From positions 1 to 29,840 of the forward strand of contig CAISYK010000953.1 of the NCBI GenBank assembly GCA_903889605.1: 29,840 nt of DNA, written 5' to 3'. Below are positions 10,701 to 17,800 of the stretch, piece after piece. How positions within the stretch are numbered: position 1 is the first letter of the stretch; each line of letters starts with the position of its first letter. The DNA comes from an uncultured Bacteroidota bacterium. GTDB taxonomy: Bacteria > Bacteroidota > Bacteroidia > 2-12-FULL-35-15. Position numbers and translations under genes: made by a program. Below the pieces are notes generated by a model. That model made no database searches and was not told the DNA's origin. It worked only from the letters and a program-made list of their open reading frames with translations.

Positions 10701-13700
10701 TTCTATTCCTGCTGCACCCGGAATAATTACCGGTTCAGCAGCAGTTTGTGAGGGCAGTTCAAATATTTTCAGCGTGACAACCGTACCTGATGCAACTGTA
10801 TATAACTGGACGTTACCATTAGGCTGGACTGGCTCTTCAACAACAAATAGTATTACGGCAGGCGCTAATAATACAGCTGGCAACATTACAGTCACCGCAG
10901 GCAATATTTGCGGCACAAGCAGCGCTCAAACGCTAGCGGTAACAATCAACCCCTTACCGAATGTGACAGCTGGAGGCACAGCAACAATCTGTGCAGGACA
11001 ATCAACCCCTTTAACATCCGGCGGCGGAATATTATTCAGCTGGCTGCCAACAACCGGATTAAACAATCCTTCTATCTCTAATCCTTCTGCCAGCCCAACC
11101 ACAACAACTACTTATACTGTTACAGGAACTTCGGCATCTTCATGCTATGCCACCGCCACAGTAACAATAACAGTAACACCCGGCCCTACAATCACTCCTT
11201 CTGCAAGCACTTCAATTTGTGCAGGCAGCAGTACCGCATTATCTGCAAGCGGGGCGACTGCATTCAGCTGGCTTCCTGTGACTGGACTTAGCAACCCTTC
11301 GATATCAAATCCATCGGCAACCCCATCGGCTACTACTACTTATACCGTAACGGGCACGACAGGTTTGTGTTCTGGTACAGCATCAGTTACCATTACCGTT
11401 AATTCTATTCCTACTGTTACAGCGGGCACAGCAGCTACTATCTGTTCGGGATCTTCTACTCCTTTAACTTCAGGCGGTGCTTCAGGTTTCAGCTGGCTGC
11501 CTACAGCAGGATTAAGCAGCGCCTCGATTTCAAATCCGTCCGCATCTCCAGCAGCAACAACTACATATACTGTCACAGGAACGTCTTTAAATTGTTCTTC
11601 AACCGCAACGGTTACAATTACTGTAAATGCTTTAACCGTTAGTGCCGGCAGTGATGCCGCAATCTGCCAAGGCGGTAATACTGCACTTTCCGCTTCCGGA
11701 GGAACGGCGTTTTCATGGCTGCCTGCAACAGGGCTTAGTGCTGCTAATATCGCAAATCCAACAGCAAGCCCAACAACAACTACAACATATACAGTAACTG
11801 TCACTTCCGGCTTATGTTCTGCGACTGATGCGGTTTTGGTAACAGTAAATTCACCTCCGACTGCTAATGCCGGTTCGGATGTTTCAATAGCATGCGGTGG
11901 AAATACAACACTTTCAGCAAGCGGAGGCGGAACCTATTCATGGCTGCCTGCAACCGGATTAAGTAATACAAATACAGCAAATCCAGTTTGTACTCCTCCA
12001 TATTCAATTACATATACAGTGACTGTTTCTAACGGAACATGTTCGGCAACTGACCAGGTAATTGTAACAGCAGGTTCACTCACAGCAAATGCAGGCACAG
12101 ATGCCTCTATTTGTACAGGAGGCAGCACAACGCTGAGCGGTTCTTCTTCTGCTCTTCCATGGGTTGATGTAGCAAACAGCTATTCATTCGCTCAGAATAC
12201 TGCATCGTTTACGCTGATTACCGGCGGAACTATTGTTTTGAACTCTGGAAGTTCATCAATGGATGACATCGTTTCCGGTCCTTTCACCATGCCTTCATTT
12301 AAATTTAATAATATTACCTATACTTCTGTATATATATCCACCAACGGATTCATTACATTCGGTTCTGCACCTACGAGCACTAATTACAATCCAATAAGTT
12401 CTTCAGAAACTTATGCCGGTGCCGTTTCAGGATTCGGTGTAGATTTAAACAGAGCTGCTGCCGGAACACCTGAGATCAGATACCAGACTGTTGGAACTGA
12501 ATTCATTGTTCAGTATAGGGATATGGGAAGGTATGGTTCAGGAGGTACGCTGGATAGGCTCAGTTTCCAGATTCGTTTAAATACAGTTGGCAATACAGTA
12601 AAAGTTGTTTATGATGCACCAGGCCTCATAGGAGCAGCTTCTTCTGATCCTGAAGTAGGATTAAGAGGTCCGAACAATACTTTTACCACCAACGTTCATA
12701 ACAGGTCGGTAATATCCTCAACAGGATCATGGGTAAACTCAACGCAGGGCAGCGCAAATTCAAGTGTATGCTTCTTCGAAAGCTCTGCTCCAAATACGAA
12801 ACCCAGTGCCGGAACTACATTCACATGGACTCCGGTAAGCGGCGGAACAACCACCTATGCATGGTCTCCTTCAACCGGTTTGAGTTCAACCACAATTGCA
12901 AATCCTGCGGCGAATCCAACAACTACCACTACATATACGCTGACTGCAACAAACGGATCCTGCAGTGCTATTGATATGGTAACTGTTACTGTAGGGATAA
13001 GTAATGCTAATGCCGGTGCTGATGCAGCAATATGTACAGGTGGAAATACCAATCTAAACGCAACAGGAGCAACAACTTATTCGTGGCTGCCTGCGACAGG
13101 CCTTAGTGCTGCTAATATTGCAAATCCTATTGCATCACCAACAACGACAACCTCCTACACGGTAACCGGAACCAGCGGAACATGCACATCAACTGATATA
13201 GTTGTTGTTACAGTTAATTCAGTGCCTGTTGCTAATGCAGGAAACGATGTGTCGATTTGCACAGGAAACAGTACTGCGCTAAGTGCATCCAGCGGTTCGA
13301 CCTATTCATGGCTGCCTGCCACTGGATTAAGCTCAGCAGCAATTGCAAACCCTTCGGCAAATCCAAGTTCAACAACAACATATACCGTGACCGTTTCGAA
13401 CGGAAGCTGCTCATCAACGGATATGGTTATAGTTACAGTTGTAGCTCCTCCAGCAGCCAATGCAGGAACTGATGCGGCAATCTGCGCAGGAAACAATACT
13501 GTATTGAGTGCATCAGGCGGAACATCTTATACCTGGCTGCCAGCAGCAGGATTAAGCAGCGTTTCGATAGCCAGCCCGGTTGCATCTCCAACAACTACGA
13601 CAACATATACAGTATCTGTTTCGAACGGAACATGTGCTGTAACAGATATGGTAGTGGTTACAGTGAATACGGTTCCAGCAAATGCCGGATCTAATGCAGC

Positions 13701-14655
13701 AATTTGCAGCGGAAACAGCGCGGCGTTATCTGCATCAGGCGGCACCTCATACTCCTGGTCGCCCGGCACAGGCTTAAGCTCAACGAGCATCGCTAATCCT
13801 ACAGCAAATCCGACAGTTACAACAACTTATACTGTGATAGTTTCAGATGGAACTTGTTCCGCGACAGATTCTGTGATTGTTGCCGTGGCCAGTTCCCTTC
13901 CAGCCTCTCCGTCTTCGATAATCGGTGCAGCGTCTATTTGTGCTGGTTCAAATCAAACATACTCTGTTGCTTCTGATCCAAATATATCTTCATATGCATG
14001 GGTAATTCCAGGAGGGTGGAATGGTTCTTCTGTAACTAACAGCATCACAGCTTCTGCTGGTTCAAATGGCGGAATAATAGAAGTAACAGCGACAAATGGA
14101 TGCGGATCTGCTGCGCCTGCCGCATTGAACCTAACCGTAAATCCATTACCAACAGTCACAATGTCGGCACTTGGAACAGTTTGTGTTTATTCTCCAGCAT
14201 TTACACTTTCAGGCGGCAGTCCTGCAGGCGGGATTTATTCAGGTTCTGGTGTAACCAGCAATACTATTTTCACACCTGTATCGGCTGGTGCCGGCACCTT
14301 CATTATTACGTATGTTTACACTGATGGGAATGGCTGTTCAAATAATGCAAACAGTGCAATCAATGTGGATGTGTGTACCGGAATTACCGCTTTAACAGAT
14401 AATAGTAAAAGTGATGTTATTGTATTTCCAAATCCATTCAGCACTTATACAACAGTTCATATCAACGGAAACATAATCTTGAATGGCTCTGCTGTTAAGG
14501 TGTTTGATTTGACCGGCAAAAATGTTCTAAACATTACGAATATACAATCATACGATGTGAAAATAGAAAGGAAGGATTTGCAGGCAGGGATTTACTTCTA
14601 CCAGTTCGTGAACGATAATCATATTGTAAGTACCGGCAAATTGATTATTAATTAA
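1708..14655 (+). CDS. Giant (4315-residue) T9SS-secreted multi-repeat surface protein
   Basis: Residues 1-23 form a signal peptide ending AKAQ. Residues 24-2340 are 24 tandem KNH-like repeats of about 96 residues, typified by PNGGE, then Y-N-I-T-W, YSTNNG, a W-x-V-P-N motif and D-V-S-N-A-x-F-T-I. They resemble the Kre9/KNH-type Ser/Thr-rich domain found in many bacterial surface proteins (from memory). Two single Ig-like domains follow (2341-2501), then seven 83-residue PKD-like repeats (2502-3082, with TLPGGWTGTS), ten Ig-like repeats (3083-4063, with SWLPATGLS and TTTTYTV), an eighth PKD-like copy (4064-4145), one more Ig-like domain (4146 to about 4228) and a T9SS sorting domain (about 4236-4315, with VFPNPF and AGIYFY). 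No catalytic motif was seen. An adhesive or structural surface role is inferred. The frame is intact over 12.9 kb, and the nearest downstream gene is convergent, so it is probably transcribed alone. Confidence 0.93.
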   Translation: MKFVKLLSIALFTAFIFQSAKAQTVTVITPNGGEVLYACQSYNITWSQTGNPSNYWNIDYSSNGGATWTSVASNLLISNGTFAWTVPNLQSSTVIMRIVDAANGNVTDQSNSNFSINIPVTVNIPNGGESWLAGTTQNITWTALGTSGIFDIYYSVNGGSSWNTIVSNYTTGAGTYAWVVPNNPSAFCLVKVQDHTTSCRVDNSNTNFTIVAATPIVLTPNGTETMYMNCVYTITWNTQTFYSPVKLEYSTNSGSTWVTIVSSTSNSGAYSWTIPSTASGSCLVKASNTADLASYDVSNAVFAISPAVTVVSPNGTETLNGCSSYTITWNKTTCVGNWNIAYSADNGGSWTNIVTNLANTGVNSQSYTWYVPNNITTSQALIRVESYNNPGTYTDASNAAFNINPNNNITVSAPNGTETWIGCSSYSINWTKLSAPCNTYFDLYYSLNNGSTYNYITTVADNGQTSQSYSWSIPNTLNSSQCLIKVASDNWPTVFDVSNAAFTITPSADVTVLIPNGAEVWQGLTSHNITWSNLSGASGLYNVEYSTNNGSNWTSLASNISGNSYTWASVPNTPSTTCLVRVTDYLNPCKYDMSNAVFTISAAAPVLTYLNGGEIINVGCSSSIYWTAATFYSSVNLYYSTNGGSSYTLIASSLPNNGSYSWTVPNDASANCLIKAANSADVNVFDVSNAPFTINVPLTITAANGGESWIGCNSYNITWTKSNCLGNWNLYYSTNNGSTWTAIVNYLANSGTASQSYLWQVPNGITTTQAKIKVESYNDPSTYFDVSDAAFNINPSNDITVTAPNGGETLTALTTYVITWTNLPAASGQYSLQYSTNNGASYSSIVSNITGNSYTWTVPNTSSSQCLVKVIDYVNTCKFDVSNAPFTITPAGPVLLSPNGGETAYINCYTTITWASSTFISAVKLEYSTNNGSTWTLITSSTSNTGSYSWLVPNTVSANCIIKASNTSNLTLFDVSDAVFAIAPAATVTSPNGGETLTGCSNYTITWSKSICLGNWNLEYSTNNGVSWTTISNNISNTGANIQSYNWYVPNSITTAQGLIRVSSYSNPGTYFDASNAVFSINPNNNITVVSPNGGEVWAGCSTYNITWSKLTSPCNTSFDLYYSLNNGSTYTYFASASDNGLASQSYSWSIPNTLSGNQCLIKVVSGNWPTVFDVSDAVFTINPSVDITVTSPNGGEVWQGLSSHVITWTNLQGASGLYNIEYSINNGTNWIQLAANYSGNSYTWPIVPNTPSTACLVRVTDYLTPCKYDVSNAVFTISPATPILTSPNGGQTFKVGCGASITWTSSTYYSTVTLYYSSNGGTTWNSIATVANNGAYTWTVPNAASGNCLIKAANSADLNVFDISDAPFTISVPLTVTSANGGESWVGCSTYNITWTKSTCIGNWNISYSTDNGANWIAIANNVTNTGVASQSYPWSVPNTITTTQALIKVESYTSPGIYFDVSDAVFTINPSNDLTIITPNGGETIASLTNYNITWSNLPAASGQYDLYYSTNNGGSWTNIVSNITGNSYTWSVPNLSSTQCLIKVYDYVNSCKYDVSNAVFTITPPTPILLTPNGGETLYIGCSYNITWNPSTFISTVNLDYSTNGGITWLPILAGTANDGTQSWTIPNTQSLNCRVRASNSIDVSIFDISDASFTIAPSVQVITPNGGETLTGCSSYNITWNKTNCVGSWNIQYSLNNGVSWTNIVTNLTTTGPNSQTYIWYVPNNLTTTQGLIKVSSYLNPSTYWDQSNAVFSINPSNNIVLITPNGGETWTGCQSYNITWSKSSSPCNTNYDLYYSLNNGVSYVYFANVADNGNPTQTYSWTVPNTISSTQVLIKVVSGNWPTVFDVSNAVFNINMNVDVTVTSPNGGESLQGLSTQVITWNNSVYASGLYNIYYSTNGGSTWNTIATNVFANSYTWSVPNTPSTTCLIKVEDYLADCRFDISNANFTISPATPILLTPNGGEVLNSGQTYGITWTASTYFSTVNLYYSADNGITWNTIVTNQTNSGSYTWTVPNVNSANCLVKAANFADVTIFDVSDAVFTIKPAVKIVTPNGGESVGGCTVTSITWERSPYWNSYKIEYSTNNGASWNTIAASYSTSANPATYIWTLPNTASAQTLVRVTPTLAVSYYDQSDNVFTITHPVTIIQPNLGGTMTVGNTYNITWNSDGISNLYDIYYSTNGGTSYTNIVTAYNTSTNIYAWTVPNFPSTNCKIWVKDNTASCKQDTSDVVFTISLTAAPITVLTPNGGENLSGCFPYNITWSEPTTIGTYDILYSTNSGSSWNNIVTGYATSSHNYAWNIPNTINSSTCLIRVRSTSTPTTYDQSDALLSIHYGNLTALPSDTTVCSGHTVQLNASNGVNYTWSPSTGLSCTSCANPIATPLAGTTYTVTSTNNGCILTDTARINVFTASVTIAASPAGTICTGTSVTFTAAPVNGGTTPAYQWYLNGTPTGSNSPTFTNSGLANGNQVYCVMTSNAPCLITNTATSGTITMNVISIPAVPGTISGTTTICSGTSNTYSITAVSGATFYTWTLPGGWTGTSTTISIPSTSSSTSGNITVTSGNTCGSSSAKTLAVTVNVIPSTPGTISGLTTICSGTSNTYSVIAVSGATSYSWTLPGGWTGTSATNSITATASTTSGSITVTANNSCGNSSAQTSAIIVNTTPAMPGTISGTTPICAGSTNTYSVTAVSGASSYTWTLPNGWTGTSAAASISAAASTTSGNITVTADNTCGSSAVKTLAVIVNSIPAVPGTITGSATICQGSSNTYSITAVSGAAFYTWTLPGGWTGTSSTNSITSTAGNTSGNITVTAGNTCGSSSAQTLAATVNLIPNAPGTISGLSTICSGTSNTYSITAVSGAASYTWTLPGGWTGTSATNSITAASSTTSGNVTVTANNSCGSSSAQTLPITVNTPPAIPGTISGTTPICSGTSNTYSITAVSGATSYTWTLPNGWTGTSTTASITAAANTTSGSLTVTANNGCGGSAVKTLAVNVYSIPAAPGIITGSAAVCEGSSNIFSVTTVPDATVYNWTLPLGWTGSSTTNSITAGANNTAGNITVTAGNICGTSSAQTLAVTINPLPNVTAGGTATICAGQSTPLTSGGGILFSWLPTTGLNNPSISNPSASPTTTTTYTVTGTSASSCYATATVTITVTPGPTITPSASTSICAGSSTALSASGATAFSWLPVTGLSNPSISNPSATPSATTTYTVTGTTGLCSGTASVTITVNSIPTVTAGTAATICSGSSTPLTSGGASGFSWLPTAGLSSASISNPSASPAATTTYTVTGTSLNCSSTATVTITVNALTVSAGSDAAICQGGNTALSASGGTAFSWLPATGLSAANIANPTASPTTTTTYTVTVTSGLCSATDAVLVTVNSPPTANAGSDVSIACGGNTTLSASGGGTYSWLPATGLSNTNTANPVCTPPYSITYTVTVSNGTCSATDQVIVTAGSLTANAGTDASICTGGSTTLSGSSSALPWVDVANSYSFAQNTASFTLITGGTIVLNSGSSSMDDIVSGPFTMPSFKFNNITYTSVYISTNGFITFGSAPTSTNYNPISSSETYAGAVSGFGVDLNRAAAGTPEIRYQTVGTEFIVQYRDMGRYGSGGTLDRLSFQIRLNTVGNTVKVVYDAPGLIGAASSDPEVGLRGPNNTFTTNVHNRSVISSTGSWVNSTQGSANSSVCFFESSAPNTKPSAGTTFTWTPVSGGTTTYAWSPSTGLSSTTIANPAANPTTTTTYTLTATNGSCSAIDMVTVTVGISNANAGADAAICTGGNTNLNATGATTYSWLPATGLSAANIANPIASPTTTTSYTVTGTSGTCTSTDIVVVTVNSVPVANAGNDVSICTGNSTALSASSGSTYSWLPATGLSSAAIANPSANPSSTTTYTVTVSNGSCSSTDMVIVTVVAPPAANAGTDAAICAGNNTVLSASGGTSYTWLPAAGLSSVSIASPVASPTTTTTYTVSVSNGTCAVTDMVVVTVNTVPANAGSNAAICSGNSAALSASGGTSYSWSPGTGLSSTSIANPTANPTVTTTYTVIVSDGTCSATDSVIVAVASSLPASPSSIIGAASICAGSNQTYSVASDPNISSYAWVIPGGWNGSSVTNSITASAGSNGGIIEVTATNGCGSAAPAALNLTVNPLPTVTMSALGTVCVYSPAFTLSGGSPAGGIYSGSGVTSNTIFTPVSAGAGTFIITYVYTDGNGCSNNANSAINVDVCTGITALTDNSKSDVIVFPNPFSTYTTVHINGNIILNGSAVKVFDLTGKNVLNITNIQSYDVKIERKDLQAGIYFYQFVNDNHIVSTGKLIIN
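1777..8727 (+). repeat. Array of 24 KNH-like coding repeats (~96 residues each)
   Basis: Each unit begins with a strand such as V-T-V-x-S-P-N-G-G-E, contains an N-I-T-W motif, then Y-S-T-N-N-G-x-S-W, a W-x-V-P-N turn, and ends D-V-S-N-A-V-F-T-I. Examples of unit starts: unit 1 at 1777, unit 2 at 2062, unit 3 at 2347, unit 10 at 4381, unit 17 at 6412, unit 24 at 8437. Units differ by many synonymous third-position changes, so the array is old and held by selection on the protein. Most units carry two or three cysteines in one of four arrangements, which suggests a disulfide in each domain. Confidence 0.9.
2347..8436 (+). repeat. Three copies of a seven-domain super-repeat (~2030 bases each)
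   Basis: Units 3-9 (2347-4380), 10-16 (4381-6411) and 17-23 (6412-8436) are successive copies of one seven-domain block, with periods of 2034, 2031 and 2025 bases. Position-matched units share features that other units lack. Units 5, 12 and 19 share a PCN motif, YSLNNG and GNWPTVFDVS (DNWPTVFDVS in unit 5). Units 6, 13 and 20 share QGL and ASGLYN. Units 9 and 16 share LPAASGQY. Units 3, 10 and 17 open with (T/G)P(I/V)(V/L)L. The last two units of copy 3 are the most diverged. Units 1, 2 and 24 fit the same register at the edges. Confidence 0.85.
9211..10953 (+). repeat. Seven exact-length PKD/Ig-like coding repeats of 83 residues
   Basis: Units start at 9211, 9460, 9709, 9958, 10207, 10456 and 10705, each exactly 249 bases with no length change. 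Each has P-G-T-I-S-G, an I-C-S-G-T-S-N-T-Y-S segment, A-V-S-G-A, TLPGGWTGTS, and N-x-C-G near the end, so two cysteines per unit. A threefold super-period is visible: units 2 and 5 share SGL-T/S-TICSGTSN and NNSCG, units 3 and 6 share TTPIC, LPNGWTGTS and AVKTLAV, and units 4 and 7 share ITGSA and GSSN. A lone eighth copy lies at 13897-14142. Confidence 0.88.
10954..13896 (+). repeat. Ten Ig-like coding repeats (~75 residues), one split by an insert
   Basis: Each unit has the pattern A-G-x-D-A-x-I-C-x-G, then T-x-L-S-A-S-G-G, SWLPATGLS, A-N-P-x-A-x-P-T-T-T-T-T-Y-T-V and a final G-x-C-S-A-T-D-x-V-x-V-T-V. Two cysteines per unit are consistent with an Ig-fold disulfide. Such repeats are common in Bacteroidota T9SS cargo and gliding-associated proteins. 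The sixth unit is interrupted after its G-S-S-S by an unrelated module and resumes at 12841 with G-G-T-T-T-Y-A-W. Confidence 0.85.
12151..12840 (+). other. Inserted ~230-residue module inside the sixth Ig-like repeat
   Basis: Residues about 3482-3711 of the giant protein are unlike the surrounding repeats. They read NSYSFAQNTASF, then I-T-G-G, F-K-F-N-N-I-T-Y, a Y-I-S-T-N-G-F-I-T-F-G strand, RYQTVGTEFIVQYRD, F-Q-I-R-L-N, V-K-V-V-Y, and close with TFTWTP. The same order of motifs forms the N-terminal domain of the GEVED protein encoded at 20787-24116. The fold is probably a beta sandwich; the function is not recognised. The flanking halves of the Ig-like repeat would close on each other if the module were removed. 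Confidence 0.75.
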
Positions 14656-14704
14656 GTTCAGGCCAAATGACAAATATTTTCAGAGGACTGATTGATTATT
14701 AAAA

Positions 14705-14742
14705 AAGTGCCCCCCCCTGTCAATTTTTTTGACAGGAGGGGT
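14705..14742. terminator. Bidirectional hairpin between the giant gene and the helicase gene
   Basis: CCCCCCTGTCAA and TTGACAGGAGGGG form a stem of about 12 pairs with one mismatch around a short T loop. It sits 50 bases after the giant gene's stop. On the minus strand the stem is followed by CAC and six Ts, so the U-tract favours ending the helicase transcript; on the plus strand the T-tract is weak. The convergent arrangement makes a shared terminator likely. Confidence 0.65.
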
Positions 14743-14852
14743 TTGCTTAAACATGATGCATAAAGAAATAGGCTGAAACAAAAGCATTCAAAACATATTT
14801 TTATTGCCTCAGAAGGTTGTATTTCAGGTGAGAAAATTAAATGTGGATTTAG

Positions 14853-17800
14853 TTATCCTACCACTTTTCCTTCTTCAATGTATACTAATAACTTTTCAGT
14901 AACTGTATAACCCATTTGGTTTAACAAATCGGCATATTGAAGAATTTGTTTTGTGTGTGCCGGCTTTTCTTCACCTGTTTTATAATCAATAATTACGGCT
15001 GTTAATCCGCTTTCTGACTTTGAATGCAGAATAACTCTGTCGAGGCGGAATTTTTCGCCGGTCAAAGAAATTATTTCAGCTTCATTTTTCACAACTAAGC
15101 CATGTGCAAAATGCGCTTTAAGTTTCGGCAGTTTAATGATTTTTTTAATTACGGCCAACAAATTTTCTTTTTCATCGGAAGTAACCAACCCTTCAGAAAA
15201 CATTGAATTTACAGCAGATTCAACATCATCTGCTGTTTTAATTTTTGCCAAAGCCGTATGAACCATCACACCGTAATCTTTTTTACTGTCGGCCATTTCT
15301 AAATTCCAAATACTTGGAGCCGCGGTGCGCATTTTAATATTATTTCTCCACTGATTAGAATTGAAAGTTTCAAGTTTAAAATTTAAAATTTTAGAACTTT
15401 GTAAATGTTTTTGATGTTCGGTCTCTTTACCAAAAGTATAAACGGTTTCCCCCTCCTGCCATTCACCATTAATTTGATAATAATGTGCAAACATATCACT
15501 AACTGTACTCAAATTGGCGGGAAATTTTGATGGTTTACCGGTAAGTATATACAAACGTTCTTCTGGGCGTGTCAGAGCTACATATAAAACATTCAAACTA
15601 TCAAGCAGGGACTTATTTTTTTCATCATCATATAAATCGCCGTAAGGGGTTTCCCTTAAACTTTCGCTGGCCGAAACCAATGCAGAAGCCATTTGCGGGA
15701 TTTTTGAATTTTCTAAATCTACCCATAAATGTTTTTTTCCTTTTTCTACTTTTCCATTAGAAAAAGGCAGTATTACCACCGGAAATTCAAGTCCTTTGGC
15801 TCGGTGAATTGTCATAATGGTAACCGCATTCATTCCAAGAGGCACTATCAATGAGGCCTTAGCTTTTTTATCTTCCCAATAATCAATAAAATCATTCAGA
15901 TTATTGTTTTGTTTTATAGAATAGTTCAAGACTTCATCCAAATAAAATTGAATGTATGCATTGGGAGTTTTATTGAGTTTAAACAAACGCACGAGCTCTT
16001 CGCAAAGTTCATACAACGCCATTTTAGAAAGCGCATTTGTATTAAAATCAGGACAAACTTTTTTAACGATTGAAATAAATTCCTGTTTATTTTCAACCAG
16101 CAGCTGGTTAATATCAAAGTTAAAATCAGCTCCGGCGATGTTCGAAACTTCTGAAATGGCAGGCTTTGAAGCATCATCAATAATTGCCTTTGCGGCATCA
16201 ACCCTAACTGGGTTTGAAACCCTGTCAGAGGGGGGGGGCGGAATAAGTTTAGAAGCAACAAAGTATTCCAATAATTCGGCCTGTATTATCTGGTCACTCG
16301 TATTATTCAAATATCTGAGCAGTGAATAAATAAAATTTACTTCGGCAGAATTGCTCAACAGGAGGGAATCCGAAGAAATCACTTCAATTCCTTTGTTTGA
16401 TAAATAATTTGCAATATCACTGCCGTCACTATTCTTCCTTACTAAAACGGCGACATCCCTTAGTTGAAAATTATGCTGCAGCAGATCCTGGATAATTGAA
16501 TATGTGCGTTCCAGATTTTGGTCCCGCATATCTTCTTTTTCACTGTCAAGAAATTCAACCTGAACGTATCCGCCAATATTTTCCGGATTAAATCCTTGTT
16601 CCAGCTTGTCGTAAATGCTCTTAAATTTATCGTTTAATTTATTGGACAGAGTTCTGAAAATAGAATTGTTGAATTCAATTATTTCACGTTTGCTGCGGTA
16701 ATTTTTATCCAGCATCTGAGGGTTATGATTCCGCTTCAAGGCTTGTTCGCGCTCTAATACCAGAGGGTTATTGTTGTGTGCAAATACTTCTGGCAGCATG
16801 GCAAACTGTTCAACTTCACCTCCGCGCCAGCGGTAAATAGCCTGTTTGCCGTCACCAACAAGCATGGTAAAATGCCCGCTTGCCAATGAATTATCAATTA
16901 AGGGCAGCAGGTTTTGAAATTGCAGAACAGAAGTATCCTGAAATTCATCAATCAGATAATTATTGTACCTCTCCCCCAAACGCTCATAAATAAAAGGAAT
17001 TGGCTCGTTAAGTACAATTTTGGCAATCAGTTTATTGAACTCAGAAATGTGCAGAATATTATTTTGAGCTTTATATTCATTCAGGAGCTTTTCAATTTCA
17101 TTTAATACCGCCAATGAATAAATTGTTGTATTAATCAACCTGAATAATGCCGCCTCCTGTAAATTAATTTTAATATAATTTAAAGCCTCATTAAACAAAT
17201 CAACTAACGCCTGTTTTACAGCATCAATACCATTTTTGTCAGCAGTATCTGCTTTACCTGCGTACCATTTATCAGCATCAATATTTTTCTGAATTGTATT
17301 TGAAGGCATCAATTTATCGAACCGTGATTCGGTCAGATAAGTAAAATACTTGCCTATACCATTGGCTCCGCCAGCGAATTTATCATGCTCAATTCCTGAA
17401 TCGCTGATAATTTTTAACGCATCTTTTCCGCACCTGTTAATGAATGCTTCAAATTTTTTAATCTCCGCCTGTATGGTGTCTTTAATTTTAAAAAAATCAT
17501 CAATGCTTAAATGCCTTAGCTTTTCAATGTGCACTGCGCCTTCTTCGTTGAGCAGATTTTTAGCAAAATATTTCAGGTCATTTTCTATGTGCCAGCTTTT
17601 TTCATCATCAGTTTTGCTTTCGGTAAATTCCACCAATGCCTTTGTCAGTGTTTCATCAGTTCCAATCTGTGCAATCAACAGGTCAATGGCTTGTGTCAGA
17701 AGTTTATCGTCATCCATTTCCAATTCAAAGCTCATTGGTATTTTTAGGTCAAATGCAAAAGTTCTTACTATCTTATGTACAAAGCTGTCGATGGTTCCAA

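Noticed and set aside
11340..11804. 154-codon minus-strand open frame inside the giant gene
   Set aside because: It is antisense to the Ig-like repeats, with low-complexity translation and no signal or domain.
1777..13896. Direct repeats that could suggest a CRISPR array
   Set aside because: The units are long, diverged at synonymous sites and translate in one frame as protein domains; there are no short identical repeats with unique spacers.
15952..16329. 125-codon plus-strand open frame
   Set aside because: It is antisense to the helicase coding region and has no recognisable motif.
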